A stretch of 64,000 nucleotides of DNA, from the NCBI GenBank assembly GCA_009763385.1, contig CM019824.1:109882660-109946659 (forward strand). The letters are read 5' to 3'. Under the pieces are notes generated by a model. The model was not told the DNA's origin and did no database searches. It saw nothing but the letters and a program-made list of their open reading frames with translations. A program made the translations under genes and the position numbers. Positions 42,003 to 53,857 of this stretch are shown here, one piece after another. The stretch is from Coix lacryma-jobi var. lacryma-jobi. Taxonomy: Eukaryota > Streptophyta > Magnoliopsida > Poales > Poaceae. Position 1 is the stretch's first letter. Each line of letters starts with the position of its first letter.

Positions 42003-44154
42003 TGAAGGACCGAGAATGCACAAGCAAGGCGACCAGAGGGGGGGTGAATGGGAGCCAATCAAAATTCTTCCGAAACTTTGGCCAATTGTCCCAAAATCAA
42101 CCCCGAAAAGCACGGACCCAACACATGATGCTCACAACCCTTGGAAGAGGGTGGATGATCCCTAGGATCACAGCGGAGCACCACAAAGCGATAGCAAAAC
42201 AAACGCCAAAAGCACCGGCACAAGTTTGCCCCTCAAAAACCAAGTCCCGAACGTAGATAGACGGCTACGTCGAGAAATCCCCAAATATCGATGCCAACAA
42301 GTAGCAAAGATACCTTGAGAGGTTCCTTGGTGAACTCTAGGGTCAAACGAGAAGTCCGGAAACCAAGCGAGCAAGCCGGGAGAGCAAACGCACAAAATCG
42401 AAAGCTTGAGGCAAGTCCTGGACTGTCCGGCACTACGATCGCGGACTGTCTACCCAGTGGCGGACTGTCCGGGCTCAGGTCGCGGACTGTCCGCCGGCCA
42501 AACGAGCAAAACCACAGTGCTGCTGCAAGTCCACTGGACGTTCCCGGACTGTCCGCGAGATCCAACGGCGGACTGTCCGCCGGTGAAATAACCAAAAACG
42601 CAAACTTGCTGAAGTCTGCTGGACAAGTCCCGGACTGTCCGCGGACCACAACGGCGGACTGTCCGCCGGTCACGTGAACAGTCCACGGCCGAAGAACACA
42701 GCCACTGGTCAGGCTGATCCCCGACGCCCGGACTGTCCGCCGGTCAAACCGCGGACTGTCCGCGGGTGTCCAGAGAAGGCGATTTTGATCGCCCTTCTCT
42801 CAAATCTCTCCGAATCCAATCCAAATCAAAATCCCAAGTTCCCAAACTTGGAGAAGATGATCACGGGGTAGTTAGGAGACTATCCCCAAGAAATCATCCG
42901 CTCAAATCGATCCAATCAACGGGAAATCAAAAGGGAAGGTGGATGAACGGAAAAAGCACCACGAAAACGAAATCAACCTGATCTACTTGTTCGTAAGGAG
43001 TTAGATAAATTTCTTCAGTGGAAATGATCTCCTTTCAAATACGAACAAGTTGATTCAAACGGATTTTGCAAAGACGCACCGGAGAGGGAGATCGAGTGAT
43101 GGGAAAATCGCGGAGAAACGAAGAACGCGAAGAACACAACGAACTCGAATCAAAACGTGAATCAACACATCGATCTTGCAGTGCAAAGGTGAGGATACGG
43201 CCTCACTTCCTCAAATCAACAGTACACAGAGGTGAGTCTCTCTGCGGATCTCAGCTAGCTACAGCAGGGGATGGGAGAGCAGGAAACCCTAAGTGCGAAA
43301 GACAAATGACTGAGATGGCTAAAACTGAGATGGGGGGAGGAGGGTGTCTCCCCGACTACTTATCCTAATTCTAGTCTAAGTACAATTCCTACTCTACCCC
43401 TCTCTAATCTAATTACAGAGCGAACCAGCTAAACCCTAGGGTTATTCTGGACCAACTCGGTGGTAGGTGTATCCGACGGCCACGCCCGCACAACTCGTCC
43501 GCGTTGCCTCCACGCAACCTTCCGATTGCCGCCACGTGCCGCCCTCGCTCTGCACCCCCGGTTTTGTGGCCCAAACCGGGAAACCAGACTTTTCCAGCTA
43601 TCCCCCGGTTTTGAGGCCCAAACCGGGAAACCAGCCTCCAAGTCCAACGCCTGAGTTTTGTGGCCCAAACTCAGAAACCCGCAGCGCCCAGGTTTTGAGG
43701 CCCAAACCTGGAAACCGTCCACCCGATGGTTTTTCCCTGGCTCTACCACCAAACCGAAGCTGTAGAGGGGATGCACCGCCCGTGCACCCCGTCCACCGAC
43801 ACGTGTCCCTAGGTCCTCGACCCGAGCAACACCGTGCCCCGCAAGTCTTCACTTGTCGCTGTCCCAGGCTGCCAGCCACCACAGCTGATCCTCAGGCACT
43901 CTGGTCCCTCAGTCCAAGCCTCACGTTCGCCCTTCACCGCTCGGTTCATCGGCATGGCACGTCCGCCGCACGGCACGCCCATCCTTCACCGCACCCGGTC
44001 CGTCGGCACGACCCGTCTCAACTTGACCTTTACCTTGCCCTCGATCACTGTCTCCGTGCTCGACAGCTGCACAACACAAGCCAAGGACCCTACGATCAAA
44101 CCCGTTGACAATCACTCATCACTCAGAGACTCGGCATACACCCATGTATCCGCA
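42003..44154 (-). repeat. 5' LTR of Sirevirus B (2152 bp)
   Basis: Pairs with 10487-12644; scattered substitutions and small indels are easy to find, so B is older than C and D. It carries the same palindrome array (about 42415-42765) and hairpin set (about 43555-43715). Confidence 0.95.
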
Positions 44155-44159
44155 ACCCT
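44155..44159. repeat. TSD of Sirevirus B, right copy
   Basis: accct; pairs with 10482-10486. Confidence 0.9.
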
Positions 44160-44639
44160 AGCGCCCGCCACCTCTCTGCCGTCCATTGCCATTCATCCAA
44201 CGGTCTTCACTTGCTCTCCTAAGTCGGTTTGAGGGTCGGTTAGGGTTTAGACACGTGTCCAAAGCCCACTATCCAGGTAACACTCTTCTTAGCCCTTGGA
44301 TCAAACCGTCTTAGTGTGCAATGGCCAGGATTTGAGCTTGAGGTGACTCCCACGGATCGATGACGTGGCTTGGGCCACTTTTGGCACGAGTGACCTGGCG
44401 GCCGCCAGTAATAGGTGGCGGCCGCCACCTTGCTCAGGCCCAAATGGGCCAGAGTGGCTTGGCCTTGCTCCTGGTACTTTTTTTTGGCCCAAATTCCATC
44501 ATTTCCTGCATTAAGATAAGAAACTATGCACATGTAGAAATAGGTTAGTTATAAACCAAATCTTCTACCTTTTATGTTGTTTTACCTTGGTTTTGGGTGA
44601 AATGTTGATGGTGAAATGATGCTTTAAGCACCATCAACA
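44155..44639 (-). repeat. 3' LTR of element E, part 2
   Basis: Continues the LTR interrupted at 10486 and matches 52755-53238 of the right LTR, including the pair of ggcggccgcc palindromes. It ends CATCAACA, followed by agctccccgac (polypurine tract in reverse). Confidence 0.93.
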
Positions 44640-46186
44640 AGCTCCCCGACACTAACCTCTTACTCGTCCCGAGCAAGCATGGACTTTAAGAATTGAAACA
44701 ATTTTATTGGACTAAGCATTCACACAAGATGTTGAACTACCTATACTCATGTTTAGTAACCTTTCCAAGTGGCTAATAAATCATACCTATGGCGGTTGAG
44801 AGATAGAATAGCTTGCAAATAAGAGAAACACACTTTCCTCTTTTACATACCTTGGGGTTTCAGGATATTTTCAAAAAGAAAAAACATGGTTCATTGAATC
44901 TCTCTTTAAATCTCAAGGCACTCATGGTGTATATCCTCACTTTATGGCAAAAGAAAATACCAGAGTCTATCCTATGGTTTATGTGGAGTTTATAGGGAAA
45001 GGAAGGAATGTAAGGCACTTCTATCTCTCTTTTATTGCTAAGTCAAGTTTAGGATCATGGGAGAGTATAGTCATGCACTAGCCAAGGTATAGGGTGGACT
45101 AACTCAACTCCTTTGTTCTTTTTGAAACTCTTCTCTTACCAGGGATCATGGCTATATGCATCTCTCTTTTTTTTGAATACTTGGACACTTGTCCTTTTGA
45201 GAGCATTTGCTCTTTTTTTTGAATACTTGGACACTTGTCCTTTTTAGAGCATTTGCTCTCTCTCTTTTTTTTAGATACTATATAGCCATGTCCTTTGAAG
45301 GAATGAGAAAATTTATTCTATTCTTTTAGAACAAAATTTTGGAGGAGAACTACATGAGTATACTCTCAGTGTGAGAGTTGTCTCAAAAAGGCATGGTTTG
45401 CCTTGGCTTTTAGAGCATGACTAAACTCTTCTACCTAGATCAACTATTCTTGACAAAGCTCAAAGATTGATTTAGAAGGCTTTATGGGCTGTTTTCCTAT
45501 ACTCTAATATTTTGGCTTTGGTAGGTGGATAGGAAAGAAAGATCATGAACCATGGTAATTTTGGTTTTCAAAATAAAAACTCCCAAAGTTGTAGCAGAGT
45601 ACTAATGCAATTTCAATTACTACTTCTATATCTTATCAAACAACAACCTAGGCTGATTTCCCTATCAAAATGAGTAGGCTACTACACATGAATAAAAGGT
45701 AGAATAACATGTCGTGTAAACACTCAATTCAAAAGAAATTGTTTCAGCATTTTTATTTCCTAGCTGCATTTTTAGTTCAAACCGAGACATCCAGTGATCC
45801 AAATTGTACAGAATTTAAAACACAGGTTTAGGGGTTCACCGGGGGTGTTTCGGTGCAGAGTGGCCTGGCGGCCGCCAGAAATAGGTGGCGGCCGCCATGG
45901 GCTTTGGCCCACGCGGCTTGCGAACAACGTGGTAGCTACCTTGCTAAGTTCAGGTTACAGTTTTGAACATTCTATCACATTTTAAAGAGGTGTTTAGAGA
46001 GGGGATTTCCCTCACACTAGGAGTTTTGGTACTTTTTATTTGAACAAACTTGATGAAGGAAAAAAAGGGCGTCTTTTTATTCCTTATATAAAAATTGAAA
46101 ATTAAACAACCTAAAATTTTAAATCAAGCAAAATTAAATTTAAACTAAATCAAACTAAAAATCTAACTAGACACCCTAAATCTAAT
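44640..46186. other. Non-coding 3' region of element E
   Basis: AT-rich, without a supportable ORF. It contains a tandem repeat of about 46 bp with ggacacttgtcc at 45183-45194 and 45229-45240, the same motif as in element A's matching region. A pair of ggcggccgcc palindromes lies at 45865-45897. Confidence 0.75.
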
Positions 46187-47029
46187 CTAATCTAGTGAAG
46201 GAGCCTCGTAGAGATCTTCGAAGCCCATCTCTTTGAAGAGACGATTGATCTTCGAGGTGCAGCCCTTGCGGAGGATGGTGAACCGATCCTCCATATCCAT
46301 CTGCCAGACGGCTGTCTCTGCGACTTGATCCTCCAAGGCGCTCTTCTCCTTGCGCAGCTTCTTCACCTCGGCGGCTAGTTTTTCGAGGGTTAACCCCTCC
46401 TCACCACCGCTGTGCTCCATCTCGCCGGGGACTCCTGCCGACGATGGGTTGAGACGGCGGCGCACGGATGGCTCAGAGAGCGACCCATTGGAGTCATGAG
46501 TGCTCGCCTCATGCTCACGCAACCTCTTCTCATAATGCCCATCGGGCATCCTCACGCCATACACCTCTAGTTTAGCCCTCTTAGGATTGGGGCTGTAGCT
46601 ACGAGTGCGGCTATCCGAGCCAAAGCTGACCCGGGATTTCACCCTTGACGGAGTGGGCATCTCATCGCCCCTGGTTTTGACGGCCGGAGACTTCCTCAGG
46701 GTGATCTCCCCCGTGGTTGGCCTGGTGGGCGTCCTCAACTTCTTCCCGGGTGGCGTCACCGGAGGGGGATGAAGACGGAGCGGAGGCGAGGCCAGGGGGC
46801 GCTTCACCCCTAGTGGCCGCCCAGCAGGGGTGGCGCCCGCCACTGGAGTGGTGGCCGGTGCCTTCCCCGTACCCTCCGGTGGTGTCCCCTCGACATAAGT
46901 GCCGTCAGGCAGCACCATCGCTAAAGGGGCTACGTCAAGCACCTCCATGTCGTCATCGATCAGAGACCGGATGATGGCTTTGGTGGAGGACGAGATGGAT
47001 CCTTGAGGGTTATAGGACACAGACGACAT
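46187..47029 (-). CDS. Extra ORF of element E in the env-like position, 280 aa, unknown function
   Basis: Sense-strand ORF between the end of pol (47495) and the 3' LTR, where Athila elements often have an env-like gene. It starts MSSVSYNPQGSISSSTKAII. The middle is Pro/Thr/Arg-rich (PPPVTPPGKKLRTPTRPTTG, SPNPKRAKLEVYG with a KRAKLE nuclear-localisation-like run). The C-terminal 80 residues look like a coiled coil (LTLEKLAAEVKKLRKEKSAL) followed by a charged tail. I see no signal peptide and no membrane segment, so it does not look like an envelope protein. It is intact although gag-pol of the same element has four stops, which suggests either chance or a separate constraint. It is more GC-rich than its surroundings. 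Confidence 0.65.
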   Translation of the reverse strand: MSSVSYNPQGSISSSTKAIIRSLIDDDMEVLDVAPLAMVLPDGTYVEGTPPEGTGKAPATTPVAGATPAGRPLGVKRPLASPPLRLHPPPVTPPGKKLRTPTRPTTGEITLRKSPAVKTRGDEMPTPSRVKSRVSFGSDSRTRSYSPNPKRAKLEVYGVRMPDGHYEKRLREHEASTHDSNGSLSEPSVRRRLNPSSAGVPGEMEHSGGEEGLTLEKLAAEVKKLRKEKSALEDQVAETAVWQMDMEDRFTILRKGCTSKINRLFKEMGFEDLYEAPSLD

Positions 47030-47494
47030 GGTTTTGGAGGAGGCTTGGCTACGCTTTGTGAATAGATGGAGGGAGAAGAAGGAGTTCTTCTTTTAAGAAG
47101 GGGGAGAAGTGGAGGGATAAGCTTTAGATGAACTAACACGTCCTCATCTCCTCCTTCTTTCACTCTCCCGAGCTCGGGATTAGTTGCCACGTGGAGGGGG
47201 GCCTCTAAACTGCCACCTAGCGTGGCGGGCGCCAGGGTTTGGTGGCGGCCGCCAGTTGAGAGTGGCGGCCGCCACTTCTCCTTCGCCGGGCATCGAGTGG
47301 GAGAAGGTAAGCCTCCTAAAATTCAAAGTTCCGAGATCGAAATGGCTTGGTTGGGCCTAAAGAGGCCTTTCTCGGGGTTTTGGATGGACTAGGTGCATGA
47401 AATGGACAAGGGATGAACTGGGTCCTTCCATTAATTGTCATGGGCTTGAGCTACTTCAAAGTTAATTATATCAATTTCGTTTAGCTCATTGTTA
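47030..47494. other. Spacer between pol and extra ORF in element E
   Basis: Contains three close copies of a gtggcggccgccac-type palindrome (47222-47235, 47242-47255, 47262-47275) upstream of the extra ORF. There is no ORF of its own. Confidence 0.65.
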
Positions 47495-50212
47495 TCAAAG
47501 TAATAATATTTTTAATCTTTGTCCATTGACTTTGAAGATTTGCCCATCGTCACTTTCTAATGTGACAGCTCCTTGGGAAGAGGTTGCAACAACCTTGAAA
47601 GGTCCTTCCCATTTGCTTCGGAGTTTACCATGTCTGAAAAGTCAAACACGGGAGTTAAAGAGTAAAACTTTATCTCCTACTTCAAACTCTTTCTTTTTGA
47701 TCCGTTTATCATGCCATCTCTTAGTCTGCTCTTTATAGAGCTTGGCACTATGATAGGCTTTCTCTCGCCATTCTTCTAGTTCGGAAATTTGCATCTTCCT
47801 ATTTTGGCCAGCTTGGTCAAGGTTCATGTTCCATTTATTAATGGCCCAATGAGCTTTGAACTCAAGCTCAACAGGAAGATGACAAGTTTTCCCATAAACT
47901 AGTTGGTATGGGGACATTCCAATCGGGGTCTTATAGGCGGTCCGATAGGCCCACAGAGCTTCGGGTAACTTATGTTTCCATCCCTTTCCCATTTCTTCTA
48001 CCGTCTTTTGCAAGATATTCTTTATTTGTTTATTGGATGTTTCGGCCTGTCCACTTGTTTGGGGGTGGTATGCAGTGGCTACATTATGTTGGATTCCTTG
48101 ACTAGCTAAGAAATGTCAGAAGCTCTTATCTATGAAATGAGGGCCTCCGTCACTAATGACTAGTCTAGGAACTCCAAAACGAGGAAAGATGTTTTCTTTG
48201 AACATTTTCTTCGAATGTTTAGCATCTGTCGCTCGACAGGGTATGGCTTCTACCCATTTCGAGACATAATCCACCGCCACAAGAATGTACTCGGCGTCAT
48301 AGGATTTAGGAAAGGGGCCCATGAAATCTATACCCCAAACATCGAACAACTCAACTTGGAGATTGTTCACGAGTGGCATAGCATCTCGGGCATTAATCTT
48401 ACCATGCTTTTGGCAACGAGGACAACGTCTCACATAATTCTTTGTGTCCTCGTACATGGATGGCCAATAAAAACCACTTTGCCATATTTTAGCATGTGTC
48501 CGAAAAGCTCCGTAGTGTCCTCCATATTCGGCAGAGTGACATCTATCTATGATTTTTGTTGCTTCTTCTATGGGGACACATTTTCTCAAGAGTCCATCTG
48601 CACAGACCTTATAGAGATATGGTTCATCCCACAGGTGCGTTCTGCTTTGATATAGCAGTTTCTTTTTATTCTCCCCCGGCGGAACATAGCCGGTGACTAT
48701 AAAATTCACGATGTTTGCATACCAAGGGTTGGTATACGTGACTTTTAGAAGGGTATCATCGCGAAGGAAGTCATTTATTGGGAGATTGTCCGAATTATTG
48801 ACTTGTAGTCTAGACAAGTGATCAGCTACTGAATTCTCTACTCCTTTCTTGTCTCTTATTTCCAGGTCAAATTCTTGAAGGAGTAGGATCCAGCGGATCA
48901 ACCTTGGCTTAGCATCTTTCTTAGTGAAGAGATATTTTAGAGCAGAGTGATCGGTATATACAATCACCTTAGCTCCCACTAAGTAAGATCTAAACTTGTT
49001 TATGGCAAAGACTACGACCAAAAGTTCCTTTTCTGTGGTTGCATAGTTTAGCTGGGGGCCAGTCAGGGTCTTACTAGCATAATGCTTCTTATCTTTAGTT
49101 TGACCAAGGACGGCTCCCACAGCATAATCACTAGCATAACACATGATTTCGAATGGCACATTCCAATCTGGGGGTTGGATGATTGGTGCAGAGGTTAGAG
49201 CCTTTTTCAAAATATTGAAAGCTTGTAGACAATCCTCGTCAAATTTGAACGGGACGTCTTTTGCTAACAGGCTCGTTAAGGGTCTAGCGACCTGTGAGAA
49301 ATCCTTAATATACCTTCTATAAAAGCCGGCATGGCCCAAGAAGCTTCGGATTTCTCTCACATTAGTGGGTGGTGGCAATTGTTCAATTATATTGATTTTG
49401 GCTTTATCCACTTCTATCCCACGTTTAGAAATTCGATGGCCTAGGACAATTCCTTCCCGCACCATGAAGTGACACTTTTCCCAGTTAAGAACTAGGTCCT
49501 TCTCTTCACAGCGTTGGAGGACTTTGTCTAAATTGGCTAGGCAATCATCAAAGGTTTTCCCATAGACCAAAAAGTCGTCCATGAATACCTCCATGATTTG
49601 TTCAATCATATCAGAAAAGATGGACATCATACACCATTGGAAAGATGTCGGCGCATTGCAAAGTCCAAAGGACATGCGTCTATAGGCATAAGTTCCGTAC
49701 GGGCATGTGAAAGTGGTCTTACTTTGGTCATCTGGATGGATTGGGATTTGGTGATAACTAGAATATCCATCCAGGAAGCAAAAGAAGGAATGGTTTGCCA
49801 ATCTCTCTAGCATCTCATCTATAAAAGGAAGTGGGAAATGATCTATCTTTGTGGCTTTATTCAGCTTCCTATAGTCTATACACATCCTCCATCCAGTGAT
49901 AGTGCGTTGAGGGATTAACTCATTTTTCTCATTCTTAATGACTGTCATGCCTCCTTTCTTTGGAACTACTTGCACGGGACTTACCCATTCACTATAAGGA
50001 ACTGGATAAATAATTCCCGCGTGCAAGAGTTTCAGAACCTCCTTTTTCATGACTTCATGCATAGCGTTATTAAGTCGTCTTTGTGGCTCTCTTGAAGAGG
50101 GTATCTCAGGATCGAGAGGGATACGATGGGTGCAAAGATTTGGACTAATTTCCTTCAAATCTTGAAGTGAATAGCCAAAGACAGATTGGTGTTTTTCTAA
50201 GACAAGGGTCAA
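47495..50212 (-). pseudogene. Element E pol: RT, RNase H, integrase
   Basis: Same domain order as element A: RT with KKGGMTVIKNEKNELIPQRT, FLDGYSSYHQIPI and FMDD (VEVFMDDFLVYG); RNase H (MCYASDYAVGAVLG, TTEKELLVVV, YTDHSALK); integrase zinc finger (CHSAEYGGHY, CPRCQKHG) and D, D, E (GIDFMGPF, ISDGGPHF). The first RNase H Asp is changed (CDAS to CYAS). TGA codons at 48116-48118 and 47642-47644 break the frame. The first is at a site where A has Arg, which fits CGA to TGA. It ends at a TGA at 47495-47497. Confidence 0.9.
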
Positions 50213-51844
50213 CCTACGGACTTCCTCTTCAGATAGCTTACTGCTAATGATTACGGGAGTCTCGGGGTCTTTGTTTAGAAAGATGTATCTCAGGCCTTCA
50301 GGCAGAGGTTTTAGCTCTATGGAAGGTCAAGATGGCTTTTCCGATTCATCTAAGCGAAACGGTTCATCTGTTTCGGCTTCTTCTTCGACAAAGAACTCAG
50401 AATCTTCTTCAAAATCAGGCTGAGCCAACTCATAAAGAGTAGAGGTTCTAGCTTGATCGAGAGGATCTGGTTCTGGTGGTTGTTCGGCAATAGAATTTAA
50501 TGCACGAACGAAAGGTACTGAGTACTCTTTTCCACCGATTTGAGCATTAAAGTGCTCTTGACATGGTCCTTGCAAGGCAAGTATGGACCACGATTGTCCT
50601 AAGAAGACGTCAAAAAGGACTACATCGAAAATGTAGAAATCTAAGACCATGTCTGCTCCATCTACTTGGATGGGGACCATCTTTAGGATTCCTTCACTTT
50701 CCAAGATGTCACCATTTGGGTCTCTTAAACACCGTTTAGTTGGTTGTCGTTAAATGTCGGGGAATGTTTTGGATACGTAATTACTAGCAAGAACATTAAT
50801 TCCCACGACAGGGTCGTAAAAGGCAAAGGCCCTTTCTCCCCTAATTGGACAATCTATTATGCTAGGTACTTTATCTATGCGAGGGATGTTTTTTGATACT
50901 TCGGCTTCCATTGTCCATTCATGACTCATGACAGCTGAAAGTTCCAAAAGACGCTCTCGGCTATAGATCCCATCAGAGGACTCAGGAAGTGGTTTGTCGG
51001 ATGGGAGAGCTTGAACGGAGTAGTTCATAGCATTTCCGTAATCCTCAAACACATCATCCTCTATCTCGCCCAAAAATTCCGGAAGAATTTCTCTCCCAGA
51101 TGTGGACGGAATAGGTTCTGCTAAGTCCAGCGAGCTAGACTTGGGCTCTTCTTGTTGTTCTACGGTCAAAACTTGGGTTTCTACGACTTCTTCCTCAGGG
51201 ATTTCATCGGAAACTCCAGTATAAGGAATATTCTCGAGAATTCTATCAAGAACCTCCTTTCCACCTCGTGGAGAAAGATGAAGAAACGCTCCACCTAATG
51301 AATGATCAAGGTGAAGAGCGCTCTCTTTCTCTAAACTGACATAAAAATGCTGAAGGAGCACTAGACCGGGTATGGCTAAATCGGGTCCTGAATTGATTAA
51401 ACCAATAAAATGGTCCCAAGCCTCCCCTAATGTCTCCTTATCATTTTGTCTAAAGGTCAACACTTCTACTCGTAGTCGTACCACTCGGTGGACAGGGAAA
51501 TACGTCAAGATAAACTTGGTCCGTAAAGTTCCCCAGTCTCCTCTGGCACTTCCCACAGTTCGAGCATGCCATGTTTTAGCTGCTCCCGTCAAAGTGAACG
51601 GAAACAGCTTCCACTTGACAGTGTCAGGTGAAATGCCCGAAATGTTCAAGCATGCACAGACTTGCTCAAACTCACGTAGATGTGTGTAGGGATTTTCTGA
51701 TCCCGTAAACATGCTCTCCTGAACTTTGTTAATAAAGTCAGTGCGCAATTCGTAACTATCGGCATATATAGGTTGTGATGATGAATGTGGCTCTAGTCGC
51801 GAACTCTTAGGAGCTGCGAACTGTAAGATAGATTGGTTCTCCAT
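50213..51844 (-). pseudogene. Element E gag-protease
   Basis: Start MENQSILQFAAPK at 51844, about 50 nt from the primer binding site. The Athila gag domain is clear (YTHLREFEQVCACL, VKWKLFPFTLTGAAKTW, TKFILTYFPVHR). The protease-like part reads AFYDPVVGINVLAS in place of a D-x-G-A site. Stops are a TAA (50750-50752) and a TGA (50327-50329), both in the same frame as the rest. Confidence 0.87.
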
Positions 51845-51895
51845 GCTGAGAGGGTAAAGATGATCCTAACTCTAGTCTTAAAAATCAGCTACCGT

Positions 51896-51913
51896 TCCCT
51901 GGCAACGGCGCCA
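51896..51913 (-). promoter_or_regulatory. Primer binding site of element E (tRNA-Asp type)
   Basis: Minus strand TGGCGCCGTTGCCAGGGA, eight bases from the 5' LTR. It matches the tRNA-Asp 3' end except for one base. Confidence 0.82.
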
Positions 51914-51921
51914 GAAAAGCT

Positions 51922-53238
51922 TGTTGACACCTCGGGTGGCATGCAGAAGAAACCGCAAGCGCACGGCTGTCAGTTGTAGCTTTTCACCTCAGAGTATTCC
52001 GGGGTATCGAATCCACGAGGAACGCGAAGTGATTTTGAGAAAACTAGGGGGGTAAGGATATCTAGGATAGATGAAGGGAACGGGCACTATCTACTAGGGT
52101 AGATCCTAGTTCTATTAGACTTCTAGTGATTTAAGTTCTTTACTAGTGTACTGTGGGCGTACTAGCCTTTACCACTGACTTAGGTTGAACGCTAGCACAA
52201 CGAGCCCTACTGTTAAACTAGACCAACTACGTGGTGGAATTCAAGGCGCACAGAGCTGTCACCACCTGCTTGCTACCACAGCTATCCGGGGGCCTAGCCG
52301 TATTCACTGGCCATATATAGCCTAAGTACCACACTTAATCTATATATTACTACTACTAGCCCTGTACTAGAACTAGAGCACTAGAAACTAATATCAAGCA
52401 ATGAAACAAACACACAAGTACTGAAAATAAATACTTGAAGATAAAATAGATACTAAGTTACCAAAGTTGAAGTGTAGAGCAGAGAGAAGCAGAGGTCTCC
52501 GACAACTCCGGAACTCTCCAGACTTCTACTCTTCTCCTTTCCAGCTCCTCTTCTAGTGAGGCAATCACACTCTCTCTAATCTCTCTAGCATAGCAAGTGT
52601 GCTAATCTAACCAAATGGTGAGGAATCATGTGAGGCTCCCTGAATGAGAGCTCAAGGGGCCTATTTATAGTGCTAGAAAGCTAGGGGGGTACTTATGGAG
52701 TGAAGGGGAGGTCGGTTAGGGTTTAGGGGGGTGGCGCCCGCCACCAAACCCTGGCGCCCGCCACCGCTCTGCCGTCCATTGCAACCGCCATTCATCCAAC
52801 AGTCTTCACTTGCTCTCCTAAGTCAGTTTGAGGGTCGGTTAGGGTTTAGACACGTGTCCAAAGCCCACTATCCAGGTAACACTCTTCTTAGCCCTTGGAT
52901 CAAACCGTCTTAGTGTGCAATGGCCAGGATTTGAGCTTGAGGTGACTCCCACGGATCGATGACGTGGCTTGGGCCACTTTTGGCATGAGTGACCTGGCGG
53001 CCGCCAGTAATAGGTGGCGGCCGCCACCTTGCTCAGGCCCAAATGGGCCAGAGTGGCTTGGCCTTGCTCCTGGTACTCTTGTTTGTCCCAAATTCCATCA
53101 TTTTCTGCATTAACATAAGAAACTATTCACATGTGGAAATAGGTTAGTTATAAACCAAATCTTCTACCTTTTATGTTGTTTTACCTTGGTTTTGGGTGAA
53201 ATGTTGATGGTGAAATGATGCTTTAAGCACCATCAACA
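51922..53238 (-). repeat. 5' LTR of element E (1317 bp)
   Basis: TGTTGACACC...CATCAACA, the uninterrupted copy. It has a TATAAATA box (52662-52669, minus) and GGCGCCCGCC/GGCGGCCGCC palindromes at about 52731-52765 and 52993-53028. Confidence 0.94.
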
Positions 53239-53857
53239 GCGACCTCACTGGATGCCGCCAAGCGTGGCTCGTCCTTTTCACGGACCTCCCCCTAGTTTTG
53301 AGGCCGAAACCGGGAAACCTGGGTCATCCCCCGGTTTTGAGGCCGAAACCGGGAAACCTATCGTCCGTCACCTGAGTTTTGTGGCCCAAACTCAGAAACC
53401 CACCAACGTCCAGGTTTTGAGGCCCAAACCTGGAAACCGTCCTCAGCCCGAGTTTTGTGGCCCAAACTCATAAACCGGCCGCACCCAGGTTTTGAGGACC
53501 AAACCTGGAAACCGTCCACTCGGTGGTTTTTCTGTGGCTCAACCACCAAACCGAAGCCGTAGAGGGGATGCACCGCCCGTGCACCCCGTCCACACGCAAG
53601 TCTTCACTTGTCGCTGTCCCAGGTTGTCAGCCACCACGGCCGATCCTCAGGCCACCGGTCCGTCAGTCCAAGCCTCACGTTCGCCCTTCACCACTCCGGG
53701 TCCATCGACATGACACGTCTCTACTTGACCTTCACATTGCCTTTGATCACCGTATCCGTGCTCAACACCTGCACAACACAAGCCAAAGAACATGCGCATC
53801 ATCCCAGTTGACAATCACTCCTCATCTCAAGATCCGGCATACACCCATGTATCCGCA
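53239..53857 (-). repeat. Sirevirus F left LTR, fragment 2
   Basis: Continues from 9690 after removal of element E; starts with the second gcgac TSD copy (53239-53243). It contains six hairpins of the GGTTTTG.GGCC.AAACC family (53290-53515) and ends TATCCGCA, followed by atctcccccttgatgag. Confidence 0.88.

Larger units (their letters stand above)
10487..44154 (-). mobile_element. Element B: Sirevirus (Maximus-type) Ty1/copia retrotransposon containing C and D
   Basis: LTRs of about 2.15 kb (10487-12644 and 42003-44154) with TG...CA ends and TSD accct. On the minus strand: primer binding site, gag with zinc knuckle, then protease-integrase-RT-RNase H (the copia order), then a region of repeated polypurine tracts. 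Elements D (25832-39990) and C (17674-25300) sit in gag. Removing each with one TSD copy keeps the gag frame open, which confirms the reconstruction. Two TAG codons in gag and one 1-nt frameshift near the pol end make it non-functional. Confidence 0.93.
9691..53238 (-). mobile_element. Element E: Athila-lineage Ty3/gypsy retrotransposon, split by Sirevirus B
   Basis: The right (5') LTR is 51922-53238. The left (3') LTR is in two pieces, 9691-10486 and 44155-44639, because Sirevirus B inserted into it. The inside runs 44640-51921: primer binding site, gag-protease, pol in one frame with four nonsense codons, an extra 280-codon ORF, and a non-coding tail. TSD gcgac is present on both sides, so the element itself is complete. 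The host sequence is a Sirevirus LTR (F). Confidence 0.92.
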
